Assembly (NCBI GenBank): GCA_023614405.1
Contig: CM042696.1
Location: 334,357,211 to 334,421,210, forward strand
DNA length: 64,000 bases
From: Avena insularis
Taxonomy: Eukaryota > Streptophyta > Magnoliopsida > Poales > Poaceae
Direction of reading: 5' to 3'
Positions 51,501 through 64,000 of the stretch are shown here, in pieces; the stretch's first letter is position 1, and the number at the start of each line of letters is the position of its first letter. A program made the translations under genes and the position numbers. The notes under the pieces were generated by a model. The model saw only the letters and a list, made by a program, of their open reading frames with translations, did no database searches and was not told the DNA's origin.

Positions 51501-54500
51501 GTGAAAAGAACACACATGCAATGAATGCAGTTGTTAGTAAAAAGAACACACATGCGATAATATTTGGATCCATGCGTGGTCTCCAAGAGAACACACATGT
51601 AATGACTCTAGCTGTGGTTAATAATAAGAACACAGATTTCAATGACATAGGTGGATCCATATGTGGTATGTGAATAGAATAGTCAGGAAATGACTCCAGT
51701 TGTTGATAGTAAAAAGAACACACATGCAATGACACTGGTGGATCCATGTGTGGTCCCTGAAGAGAACACACATTTCAATGACACTGTGGATCCATATGTG
51801 GTATGTCAAAAGAACACACATGCAATGACTCCAGTAGTTGTTAGTAAAAGAACACACATGCAATGATATCAGGATCCATGTGTGGTCTCTGAAGAGAACA
51901 CACATGCAATGACTCTAGCTGTGGTTAATGAGAAGAACACATATTTCAATGACACTAGTGGATCCATATGTGGTATGTGAAAAGAATAGTCATGTTACTC
52001 GAGTTGTAGTTAGTAAAAAGAACACACATGCAATGACACTGGTGGATCCATGTGGTATCTGAAGAGAACACACATGCAATGACTCTAGTTGTGGTTAATA
52101 AGAAGAACAGAGATTTCAACGATACAGGTAGATCCATATTTGGTATGTGAAAAGAACACACATGAAATGACTCTAGTTGTTGTTAGTAAAAAGAGCACAC
52201 ATGCAATGACACTGGTGGATCCATGTGTGGTCCCTGAAGAGAACAAACATTTCAATGACACTGGTGGATCAATATATGGTATGTGAAAAGAACACACATG
52301 CAAAGACACTGGTGGATCCATGTGTGGTCTCTGAAGAGAACACACATTTCAATGACACTGGTGGATCCATATGTGGTATGTGAAAATAAAACACATGAAA
52401 TGACTCTAGTTGTTAGTAAAAAGAACACATGCAATGACATCAGGATCCTGTGTGGTCTCTGAAGAGAACACACATGCAATGACTCTAACTGTGGTTAATG
52501 AGAAGAACACACATGCAATGACACTAGTGGATCCATAGGTGGATTGTGAAAAGAACAAACATGCAATTACTCTAGTTGTTGTTAGTAAAAAGAACACACA
52601 TGCAATGACACTGGTGGATCCATGTGTGGTCTCTGAAGAGAACACACATTTCAATGACACTGGTGGATCCATATGTAGTATGTGAAAAGAATAGTCATGA
52701 AATGACTCTAGTTGTTGTTAGTAAAAAGAGGACATATGCAATGACATCAGGATCCATGTGTGGTCTCTGAAGAGAACACATTTCAATGACACTGTGGATC
52801 CATATGTGATATGTGAAAGAACACACATGCAATGACTCCAGTTGTTGTTAATAAAAAGAACACACATGCAATGATATTGGTGGATCCATGTGTGGTCTCC
52901 GAAGAGAACACACATGCAATGACTCTAACTGTGGTTAATGAGAAGAACACACATGCAACGACACTGGTGGATCCATAGGTGGATTGTTAAAAGAACACAC
53001 ATGCAATGACTCGTTGTTGTTAGTAAAAGAACACACATGCAATGACACTAGTGGATCCACGGTGGTCTCAAGAGAACACACATTTCAATGACACTGTGGA
53101 TCAATATGTGGTATGTGAAAAGAATAGTCATGAAATGACTCCATTTGTTGTTAGTAAAAAGAACATACATGCAATGATACTGGTGGATCCATGTGTGGTC
53201 TATGAAGAGAACACACATGCAATGACTCTGGTGGATCCATATGTGGTATGTGAAAAGAACACACATGCAATGACTCCAATTGTTATTATTAAAAAGAACA
53301 CACATGCAATGACACTGGTGGATCTATGTGTGGTCTCTAAAGATAACACACATGTAATGACTCTAGCTATGGTTAATGAGAAGAACACATATTTCAATGA
53401 CACTGGTGGATCCATATGTGGTGTGTGAAAAGAATAGTCATGAAATGACTTTAGTTGTTGTTAGTAAAAAGAACATGCATGAAAAGACACTGGTGGATCC
53501 ATGTGTGGTCTCGAAGAGAACACACATTTAAATGACACTGTGGATCCATATGTGGTATGTGAAAATAACACATGCAATGACTCTGGTTGTTGTTAGTAAA
53601 AAGAACACACATGCAATGACACTGGTGGATCGGTGTGTGGTCTCTGAAGAGAACACACATGCAATGACTCTAGCTATGGTTAATGAGAAGAACACACATG
53701 CAATGACACTAGTGGATCCATAGGTGGATTGTGAAAAGAACAAAGATGCAATTACTCTAGTTGTTGTTAGTAAAAAAAAACACATGCAATGACATCAGTG
53801 GATCCATGTGTGGTCTCAAGAGAACACACATTTCAATGACACCGTGGATCCATATGTAGTATGTGAAAAGAATAGTCATGAAATGACTCTAGTTGTTGTT
53901 AGTAAAAGAGCACATATGCAATGACACTAGAGGATCCATGTGTGGTCTCAAGAGAACACACATTTCAATGACACTGTGGATCCATATGTGATATGTGAAA
54001 AGAACACACATGCAATGACTCCAGTTGATATTAGTAAAAAGAACACACATGCAATGATAATGGTGGATCCATGTGGTCTCCAAGAGAACACACATGCAAT
54101 GACTCTAACTGTGGTTAATGAGAAGAACACACATGCAATGACACTGTGGATCCATAGGTGGATTGTTAAAATAACACACATGCAATGACTGTTGTTGTTA
54201 GTAAAAGAACACACATGCAATGACACTAGTGGATCCACGTGTGGTCTCAAGAGAGAACACACATTTCAATGACACTAGTGGATCAATATGTGGTATGTGA
54301 AAAGAATAGTCATGAAATGACTCCAGTTGTTGTTAGTAAAAAGAACATACATGCAATGATACTGGTGGATCCATGTGTGGTCTCTAAAGAGAACACACAA
54401 TGACTCGTGGATCCATATGTGGTTTGTGAAAAGAACACACATGCAATGACTCCAATTGTTATTATTAAAAAGAACACACATGCAATGACACCTTTGGATC

Positions 54501-57500
54501 TATGTGTGGTCTCAAGATAATGTACATGTAATGACTCTAGCTGTGGTTAATGAGAAGAACACATATTTCAATGACACTGTGGATCCATATGTGGTGTGTG
54601 AAAAGAATAGTCATGAAATGACTTCAGTTGTTGTTAGTAAAAGAACATGCATGCAAAGACATCGGTGGATCCCTGTGTGGTCTCTGAAGAGAACACACAT
54701 TTCAATGACACTGGTGGATCCATATGTGGTATGTGAAAATAACACACATGAAATGACTCGAGTTGTTGTTAGTAAAAAGAACACACATGCAATGCCACTG
54801 TGGATCTGTGTGGTCTCTCAAGGAACACACATGCAATGACTCTAGTTGTGGTTAATGAGAAGAACACACGCAATGACACTAGTGGATCCATAGGTGGATG
54901 TGAAAAGAACAAACATGCAATTACTCTAGTTGTTGTTAGTCAAAAGAACACACATGCAATGACATCAGTGGATCCATGTGTGGTCTCGAGGAGAACACAC
55001 ATTTCAATGACACCGTGGATCCATATGTAGTATGTGAAAAGAATAGTCATGAAATGACTAGTTGTTGTTAGTAAAAAGAGCACATATGCAATGACACTAG
55101 TGGATCCATGTGTGGTCTCTGAAGAGAACACACATTTCAATGACACTGGTGGATCCATATGTGATATGAGAAAAGAACACACATGTAATGACTCCAATTG
55201 TTGTTAGTAAAAAGAACACACATGCAATGATATTGGTGGATCCATGTGTGGTCTCCGAAGAGAACACACATGCAATGACTCTAACTGTGGTTAATGAGAA
55301 GAACACACATGCAATGACTCTGGTTGTTGTTAGTAAAAAGAACACACATGCAATGACACTAGTGGATCCACGTGTGGTCTCTGAAGAGAACACACATTTC
55401 AATGACACTAGTGGATCAATATGTGGTATGTGAAAAGAATAGTCATGAAATGACTCCAGTTGTTGTTAGTAAAAAGAACATACATGCAATGATACTGGTG
55501 GATCCATGTGTGGTCTTTGAAGAGAACACACATGCAATGACTCTGGTGGATCCATATGTGGTATGTGAAAAGAACACACATGCAATGACTCCAATTGTTA
55601 TTATTAAAAAGAACATACATGCAATGACACTTGTGGATCTATGTGTGGTCTCTGAAGATAGCACACATGTAATGACTCTAGCTGTGGTTAATGAGAAGAA
55701 CACATATTTCAATGACACTGGTGGATCCATATGTGGTGTGTGAAAAGAATAGTCATGAAATGACCTCAGTTGTTGTTAGTAAAAAGAACTTGCATGCAAT
55801 GACACCGGTGGATCCATGTGTGACTCTGAAGAGAACACACATGCAATGACACTGGTGGATCCTTATGTGGTATGTGAAAAGAACACACATAAAATGACTC
55901 TAGTTGTTGTTAGTAAATAGAACACACATGCAATGACACTGGTGGATCCATGTGTGGTCTCTGAAGAGAACACACATTTCAATGACACTGGAGGATCCAT
56001 ATGTGGTATGTGAAAATAACACACATGCAATCACTCTAGTTATTGTTAGTAAAAAGAACACACATGCAATGACACTGGTGGATCCATGTGTGGTCTCTGA
56101 AGAGAACACACATTTCAATGACACTGGTGGATCCATATGTGGTATGTGAAAAGAATAGTCATGAAATGACCCCAGTTGTTGTTAGTAAAAAGAGCACATA
56201 TGCAATGACACTAGTGGATCCATGTGTGGTCTCTGAAGAGAACATACATTTCAATGACACTGGTGGATCCATATGTGGTACATGAAAAGAGCACAAATGC
56301 AATGACTCCAGTTGTTGTTAGTAAAAAGAACACACATGCAATGATACTGGTGGATCCATGTGTGGTCTCCGAAGAGAACAGACATGCAATGACTCTAGCT
56401 GTGGTTAATGAGAAGAACACATATTTCAATGACACTTGTGGATCCATATGTGGGATGTGAAAAGAATAGTCATGAAATGACTTCAGTTGTTGTGAGTAAA
56501 GAGAACACACATGCAATGACTCTAACTGTGGTTAATGAGAAGAACACACATGCAATGGCACTGGTGGATCCATAGGTGGATTGTGAAAAGAACACACATG
56601 CAATGACTCTGGTTGTTGTTAGTAAAAAGAACACACATGCAATGACACTGGTGGATCCATGTGTGGTCTCTGAAGAGAACACACATTTCAATGACTCTCG
56701 TGGATCCATATATGGTATGTGAAAAGAACACACATGCTATGACTCCAGTTGTTGTTAGTAAAAAGAATACACATGCAATGACACTAGTGGATCTATGTGT
56801 GGCCTCTGAAGATAACACACATGTAATGACTCAAGCTGTGGTTAATGAGAAGAACACATATTTCAGTGACACTGGTGGATCCATATGTGGTATGTGAAAA
56901 GAATAGTCATGAAATGACTTCAGTTCTTGTTAGTAAAAAGAACATGCATGCAATGACACTGGTGGATCCATGTGTGGTCTCTAAAGAGAACATACATGCA
57001 ATGATACTGGTGGATCCATATGTGGTATGTGAAAAGAACACACATGAAATGACTCCAGTTGTTGTTAGTAAATAGAACACACATGCAATGACATCAGGTG
57101 GATCCTTGTGTGTCTCTGAAGAGAACACACATTTCAATGACACTGTGGATCCATATGTGGTATGTGAAAATAACACACATGCAATGACTCTATTGTTGTT
57201 AGTAAAAGAACACACATGCAATGACACTAGTGGATCCGTGTGGTCTGAAGAGAACACACATGCAATAACTCTAGCTGTGGTTAATGAGAAGAACACACAT
57301 GCAATAACACTAGTGGATCCATAGGTGGATTGTGAAAAGAACAAACATGCAATTACTCTATTTGTTGTTAGTAAAAAGAACACACATGCAATGAAACTGG
57401 TGGATCCATGTGTGGTCTCTTAAGAGAACACACATTTCAATGACACTGGTGGATCCATATGTGGTACGTGAAAAGAATGGTCATGAAATGACTCAGTTGT

Positions 57501-58822
57501 TGTTAGTAAAAGAGCACAGATGCAATGACATCAGGATCCATGTGTGGTATCTAAAGAGAACACACATTTCAATGAAACTGGTGGATCCATATGTGGTACG
57601 TGAAAAGAACACACATGCAATGACTCCAGTTGTTGTTAGTAAAAAGAACACACATGCAATGATACTGGTGGATCCATGTGTGGTCTCCGAAGAGAACAGA
57701 CATGCAATGACTCTAATTGTGCTTAATGAGAAGAACACATATACAATGACACTGGTGGATTCATATGTGGTATGTGAAAAGAATAGTCATGAAATGACTT
57801 TGTTGTGAGTAAAAAGAACACATGCAATGACTCATGTGGTTAATGAGAAGAACACACATGCAATGGCACTGGTGGATCCATAGGTGGATTGTGAAAAGAA
57901 CACACATGCAATGACTCTGGTTGTTGTTAGTAAAAAGAACACACATGCAATGACACTGGTGGATCGATGTGTGGTCTCTAAAGAGAACACACATTTCAAT
58001 GACTCTCGTGGATCCATATGTGGTATGTGAAAAGAACACACATGCAATGACTCCAGTTGTTGTTAGTAAAAAGAACACACATGAATGATACTGGTGGATC
58101 CATGTGTGGTCTGTGAAAAGAATAGACATGCAATGACACTGGTGGATCCATATTGGTATGTGAAAAGAACACACATGTAATGACTCAATTGTTGTTAGTA
58201 AAAGAATACACATGCAATGACACTAGTGGATCTATGTGTGGCCTCTGAAGATAACACACATGCAATGACTCAAGCTGTGGTTAATGAGAAGAACACATAT
58301 TTCAATGACACTGGTGGATCCATATGTGGTATGTGAAAAGAATAGTCATTAAATGACTCAGTTGTTGTTAGTAAAAGAACATCCATGCAATGACACTGGT
58401 GGATCCATGTGTGGTCTCTAAAGGGAACACACATGCAATGACACTAGTGGATCCATATGTGGTATGTGAAAAGAACACACATGAAATTACTCCAGTTGTT
58501 GTTAGTAAATAGAACACACATGCAATGACACTGGTGGATCCATGTGTGGTCTCTGAAGAGAACACACATTTCAATGACACTGGTGGATCCATATGTGGTA
58601 TGTGAAAAGAACACACATGCAATGACTCCAGTTGTTGTTAGTAAAAAGAACACACATGCAATGACACTAGTGGATCTATGTGGTCTCAAGAGAACACACA
58701 TGCAATGACTCTAGTTGTGGTTAATGATAAGAACACACATGCAATAACACTAGTGGATCCATAGGTGGATTGTGAAAAGAACAAACATGCAATTACTCTA
58801 TTTGTTGTTAGTAAATAGAACA
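48523..58822. repeat. 10.4-kb tandem duplication, copy 2
   Basis: This is the partner of 38136-48522, about 10,300 bp long. It follows copy 1 base for base for long stretches (48523-50500 and 55080-57080 are nearly unchanged). In 50530-55030 and 57080-58820, however, it shows many small deletions at recurrent sites, for example GACATCAGGATCC for GACACTGGTGGATCC at 50537 (copy 1: 40148). The right end is placed where similarity to the end of copy 1 (TTAGTAAATAGAACACAC) stops. Confidence 0.88.
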
Positions 58823-60949
58823 CACATGCAATGACACTGGTGGATCCATGTGTGGTATCTGAAGAGAACACACATTTCAATGACACTGGTGGATCCATAT
58901 GTGGTATGTGAAAAGAACACACATGCAATGACTCTAGTTGTTGTTAGTAAAAAGAGCACACATTCAATGACACTAGTGGATCCATGTGTGGTCTCTAAGA
59001 GAACACACATGCAATGACTCTTCATGGGTTAATGAGAAGAACACACATTTCAATAACACTAGTGGATCCATATGTGGTATGTGAAAAGAACAAACATGCA
59101 ATTACTCTAGTTGTTGTTAGTGAAAAGAACACACATGCAATGACACTGGTGGATCCATGTGTGGTCTCTCAACAGAACACACATTTCAATGACAGTGGTG
59201 GATCCATATGTGGTATGTGAAGAGAACACACATACAATGACTCTTGTTGTTAGTAAAAAGAACACACATGCAATGACACTGGTGGATCCATGTGTGGTCT
59301 CTAAAGAGAACATACATGCAATGACTCATGTGTGGTTAATGAGAAGAACACATATTTCAATGACACTGGTGGATCCATATGTGGGATGTGAAAAGAATAC
59401 ATGAAATGACTTCAGTTGTTGTGAGTAAAGAGAACACACATGCAATGACTCTAATCCATGTGGTTAATGAGAAGAACACACATGCAATGACACTGGTGGA
59501 TCCATATGTGGTATGTGAAAAGAACACACATGCAATGACTTTGGTTGTTGTTAGTAAAAGAACACACATGCAATGACACTATCCATGTGTGGTCTCTAAA
59601 GAGAACACATTTCAATGACATTAGTGGATCCATATGTGGTATGTGAAAAGAACACACATGCAATGACTCAGTTGTTGTTAGTAAAAGAACACACATGCAA
59701 TGACACTGGTGGATCCATGTGTGGTCTCAAGAGAACACACATTTCAATGACTCTGTGGATCCATATGTGGTATGTGAAAAGAACACACATGCAATGACTC
59801 AATTGTTGTTAGTAAAAAGAACACATGCAATGACACTGGTGGATCTATGTGTGGCCTCAAGATAACACACATGCAATGACTCTAGCTGTGGTTAATGAGA
59901 AGAACACACATTTCAATGACACTGGTGGATCCATATGTGGTATGTGAAAAGAATAGTCATGAAATGACTTCAGTTGTTGTTAGTAAAAGAACATGCATGC
60001 AATGACCTGGTGGATCCATGTGTGGTCTAAAGAGAACACACATGCAATGATACTGTGGATCCATATGTGGTATGTGAAAAGAACACACATGCAATGACTC
60101 TAGTTGTTGTTAGTAAATAGAACACACATGCAATGACCTTGGTGGATCCATGTGTGGTCTCTAAGAGATCACACATTTCATTGACACTGGAGGATCCATA
60201 TGTGGTATGTGAAAACAACACACATGCAATAACTCCAGTTGTTATTAGTAAAAAGTACACACATGCAATGACACTAGTGGATCCATGTGTGGTCTTTGAA
60301 GAGAACACACATTTCAATGACACTGGTGGATCCATATGTGGTATGTGAAAAGAAGACACATGCAATGACTCCAGTTGTTGTTAGTAAAAAGAACACACAT
60401 GCAATGACACTGGTGGATCAATGTGTGGTCTCGATCCATATGTGGTATGTGAAAAGAACACATGCAATGACTCTAGTTGTTGTTAGTAAAAGAACACACA
60501 TGCAATGACCTTTGGTGGATCCATGTGTGGTCTTTGAGAAGAACACACATTTCAATGACACTGGTGGATACATATGTGGTATTTGAAAAGAATGGTCATG
60601 AAATGACTCCAGTTGTTGTTAGTAAAAAGAGCACAGATGCAATGACACTGGTGGATCCATGTGTGGTATCTAAAGAGAACACACATTTCAATGAAACTGG
60701 TGGATCCATATGTGGTACGTGAAAAGAACACACATGCAATGACTCCAGTTGTTGTTAGTAAAAAGAACACACATGCAATGATACAGGATCCATGTGTGGT
60801 CTCCAAGAGAACACACATTTCAATGACACTGTGGATCCATATGTGGTATGTGAAAAGAACACACATGAAATGACTCTAGTTTTTGTTAGTAAAAAGAACA
60901 CACATGCAATGACACTGTGGATCCATGTGAAGAGAACACACATGCAATG

Positions 60950-61960
60950 ACTCTAACTGTGGTTAATGAGAAGAACACACATGCAATGGCACTGGTGGAT
61001 CCATAGGTGGATTGTGAAAAGAACACACATGCAATGACTCTGGTTGTTGTTAGTAAAAAGAACACACATGCAATGACACTAGTGGATCGATGTGTGGTCT
61101 CTGAAGAGAACACACATTTCAATGACTCTCGTGGATCCATATGTGGTATGTGAAAATAACACACATGCAATGACTCCAGTTGTTGTTAGTAAAAAGAACA
61201 CACATGAATGATACTGGTGGATCCATGTGTGGTCTGTGAAGAGAACATACATGCAATGACTCTGGTGGATCCATATTGTGTATGTGAAAAGAACACACAT
61301 GCAATGACTCCAATTGTTGTTAGTAAAAAGAATACACATGCAATGACAATAGTGGATCTATGTGTGGCCTCTGAAGATAACACACATGTAATGACTCAAG
61401 CTGTGGTTAATGAATAAACACATATTTCAGTGACACTGGTGGATCCATATGTGGTATGTGAAAAGAATAGTCATGATATGACTTCAGTTGTTGTTAGTAA
61501 AAAGAACATGCATGCAATGACACTGGTGGATCCATGTGTGGTCTCTAAAGGGAACACACATGCAATGACACTAGTGGATCCATATGTGGTATGTGAAAAG
61601 AACACACATGAAATGACTCCAGTTGTTGTTAGTAAATAGAACACACATGCAATGACACTGGTGGATCCATGTGTGGTCTCTGAAGAGAACACACATTTCA
61701 ATGACACTGGTGGATCCATATGTGGTATGTGAAAATAACACACATGCAATGACTCTAGTTGTTGTTAGTAAAAAGAACACACATGCAATGACACTAGTGG
61801 ATCCAGGTGTGGTCTCTGAAGAAAACACACATGCAATGACTCTAGCTGTGGTTAATGAGAAGAACACACATGCAATAACACTAGTGGATCCATAGGTGGA
61901 TTGTGAAAAGAACAAACATGCAATTATTCTATTTGTTGTTAGTAAAAAGAACACACATGT
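60950..61960. repeat. Additional copy of the 47.5-48.5 kb segment
   Basis: Order and variants match 47525-48535 at an offset of about 13425 bp, including GGATCCATATTGT at 61268 (47843) and TTAATGAATAAACACATATTTC at about 61406 (47981). A further copy lies at about 57.85-58.8 kb through the 10.4-kb duplication. This shows that the right-hand part of the window has also undergone shorter-range amplification. Confidence 0.75.
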
Positions 61961-64000
61961 AATGACACTGGTGGATCCATGTGTGGTCTCTGAAGAGAAC
62001 ACACATTTCAATGATACTGGTGGATCCATATGTGGTATGTGAAAAGAATGGTCATGAAATGACTCCAGTTGTTGTTAGTAAAAAGAGCACAGATGCAATG
62101 ACACTGGTGGATCCATGTGTGGTCTCTGAAGAGAAGACACATTTCAATGACACTGGTGGATCCATATGTGGTACGTGAAAAGAACACACATGCAATGACT
62201 CTAGTTGTTGTTAGTAAAAAGAACACACATGCAATGATACTGGTGGATCCATGTGTGGTCTCCGAAGAGAACAGACATGCAAAGACTCTAGCTGTGGTTA
62301 ATGAGAAGAACACATATTTCAATGACACTGGTGGATCCATATGTGGTATGTGAAAAGATTAGTCATGAAATAACTTCAGTTGTTATGAGTAAAGAGAACA
62401 CACATGCAATGACTCTAACTGTGGTTAATGAGAAGAACACACATGCAATGGCACTGGTGGATCCATAGGTGGATTGTGAAAAGAACACACATGCAATGAC
62501 TTTGGTTTTTGTTAGTAAAAAGAACACACATGCAATGACACTAGTGTATCCACGTGTGGTCTCTAAAGAGAACACACATTTCAATGACACTAGTGGATCA
62601 ATATGTGGTATGTGAAAAGAATAGTCATGAAATGACTCCAGTTGTTGTTAGTAAAAAGAACACACATGCAATGATACTGGTGGATCCATGTGTGGTCTCT
62701 GAAGAGAACATACATGCAATGACTCTGGTGGATCCATATATGGTATGTGAAAAGAACACACATGCAATGACTCCAATTGTTGTTAGTAAAAAGAACACAC
62801 ATGCAATGACACTGGTGGATCTATGTGTGGCCTCTGAACATAACACACATGTAATGACTCAAGCTGTGGTTAACGAGAAGAACACATATTTCAGTGACAC
62901 TGGTGGATCCATATGTGGTATGTGAAAAGAATAGTCATGAAATGACTTCAGTTGTTGTTTGTAAAAAGAACATGCATGCAATGACACTGGTGGATCCATG
63001 TGTGGTCTCTAAAGAGAACACACATGCAATGACACTGGTGGATCCATATGTGGTATGTGAAAAGAACACACATGCAATGACTCCAGTTGTTGTTAGTAAA
63101 TAGAACACACATGCAATGACACTGGTGGATCCATGTGTGGTCTCTAAAGAGAACACACATTTCAATGACACTGGTGGATCCATATGTGGTATGTGAAAAT
63201 AACACACATGCAATCACTCTAGTTGTTGTTAGTAAAAAGAACACACATGCAATGACACTAGTGGATCCATGTGTGGTCTCTGAAGAGAACACACATTTCA
63301 ATGACACTAGTGGATCCATATGTGGTATGTGAAAAGAATAGTCATGAAATGACCCCAGTTGTTGTTAGTAAAAAGAGCACATATGCAATGACACTAGTGG
63401 ATCCATGTGTGGTCTCTGAAGAGAACAGACATTTCAATGACACTGGTGGATCCATATGTGGTACATGAAAAGAGCACAAATGCAATGACTCTAGTTGTTG
63501 TTAGTAAAAAGAATACACATGCAATGATACTGGTGGATCCATGTGTGGTCTTCGAAGAGAATAGACATGCAATGACTATAGCTGTGGTTAATGAGAAGAA
63601 CACATATTTCAATGACACTGGTGGATCCATATGTGGTATGTGAAAAGAATAGTCATGAAATGACTTCAGTTGTTGTGAGTAAAGAGAACACACATGCAAT
63701 GACTCTAATTGTGGTTAATGAGAAGAACACACATCCAATGGCACTGGTGGATCCATAGGTGGATTGTGAAAAGAACGCACATGCAATGACTCTGTTTGTT
63801 GTTAGTAAAAAGAACACACATGCAATGACACTAGTGTTTCCACGTGTGGTCTCTAAAGAGAACACACATTTCAATGACACTAGTGGATCATTATGTGGTA
63901 TGTGAAAATAATAGTCATGAAATGACTCCAGTTGTTGTTAGTAAAAAGAACACACATGCAATGATACTGGTGGATCCATGTGTGGTCTCTGAAGAGAACA

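Larger units (their letters stand above)
20634..64000. repeat. Modular satellite array, block 3
   Basis: This 43.4-kb stretch of the same satellite continues past the right edge without any further insertion. It uses the same A, B, C and D modules and the same variants as block 1. It also carries more D modules with AATAAGAAGAACACGGATTTC and, from about 42 kb, frequent modules with GGATCCATAGGTGGATTG. Higher-order repeats are prominent (930 and 1377 bp; 1201 bp; 2354 bp; 10.4 kb). Several patches are rich in small indels. No gene is called anywhere in it. Confidence 0.97.

Noticed and set aside
1..64000. CRISPR array (regular short repeats with variable parts)
   Set aside because: There are no unique spacers; every segment is repeated, modules abut directly, and the LTR insertions indicate a plant nuclear genome.

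Overview
The window is almost entirely plant satellite DNA. About 57.8 kb of the 64 kb is one modular tandem array that runs off both ends. Two retrotransposon long terminal repeats (LTRs) interrupt it, at 13649-18205 and 18976-20633. I find no credible protein-coding gene and no rRNA, tRNA or CRISPR locus. The smaller LTR, read on the minus strand, looks like the BARE-1/WIS/Angela Copia group of the Triticeae. The larger one resembles the very long LTRs of Sukkula-like Triticeae elements. Both family calls are from memory. A wheat, barley, rye or Aegilops type genome is therefore the best guess, in a heterochromatic satellite block.

The satellite has four related modules. A and B are 48 bp, begin with a BamHI site (GGATCC) and differ in the middle. 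C and D are 39 bp and equal an A/B module without its first 9 bp (GGATCCATR). All end in a shared core near AACACACATGCAATGAC. A common variant reads TTTCAATGAC instead of TGCAATGAC, which adds 1 bp. Modules are mostly arranged as B-C-A (135-136 bp) or B-C-A-D (174-175 bp). I estimate about 1,300 modules in the window.

Layout: (1) 1-13648, satellite with long higher-order repeats: 1-1850 recurs at 5465-7320, 660-2320 recurs at 2919-4579, and 7327-8840 recurs at 10715-12204. (2) 13649-18205, a putative 4,557 bp solo LTR with a perfect 5-bp target-site duplication (TTAGT). (3) 18206-18975, a short satellite block. (4) 18976-20633, a 1,658 bp Copia-type solo LTR on the minus strand with a near-perfect target-site duplication (AAGAG/AATAG). 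(5) 20634-64000, satellite, including a 930 + 1377 bp alternating higher-order repeat (about 22.2-33.6 kb) and a 10.4-kb tandem duplication (38136-48522 and 48523 to about 58822).

The many open reading frames are a by-product of module lengths divisible by three. They are not annotated as genes. The points most worth a second look are the modular satellite itself, the 10.4-kb duplication, the patches of stereotyped small indels (assembly/basecalling error or real decay), and the two LTRs landing 8 bp apart in the same module type.
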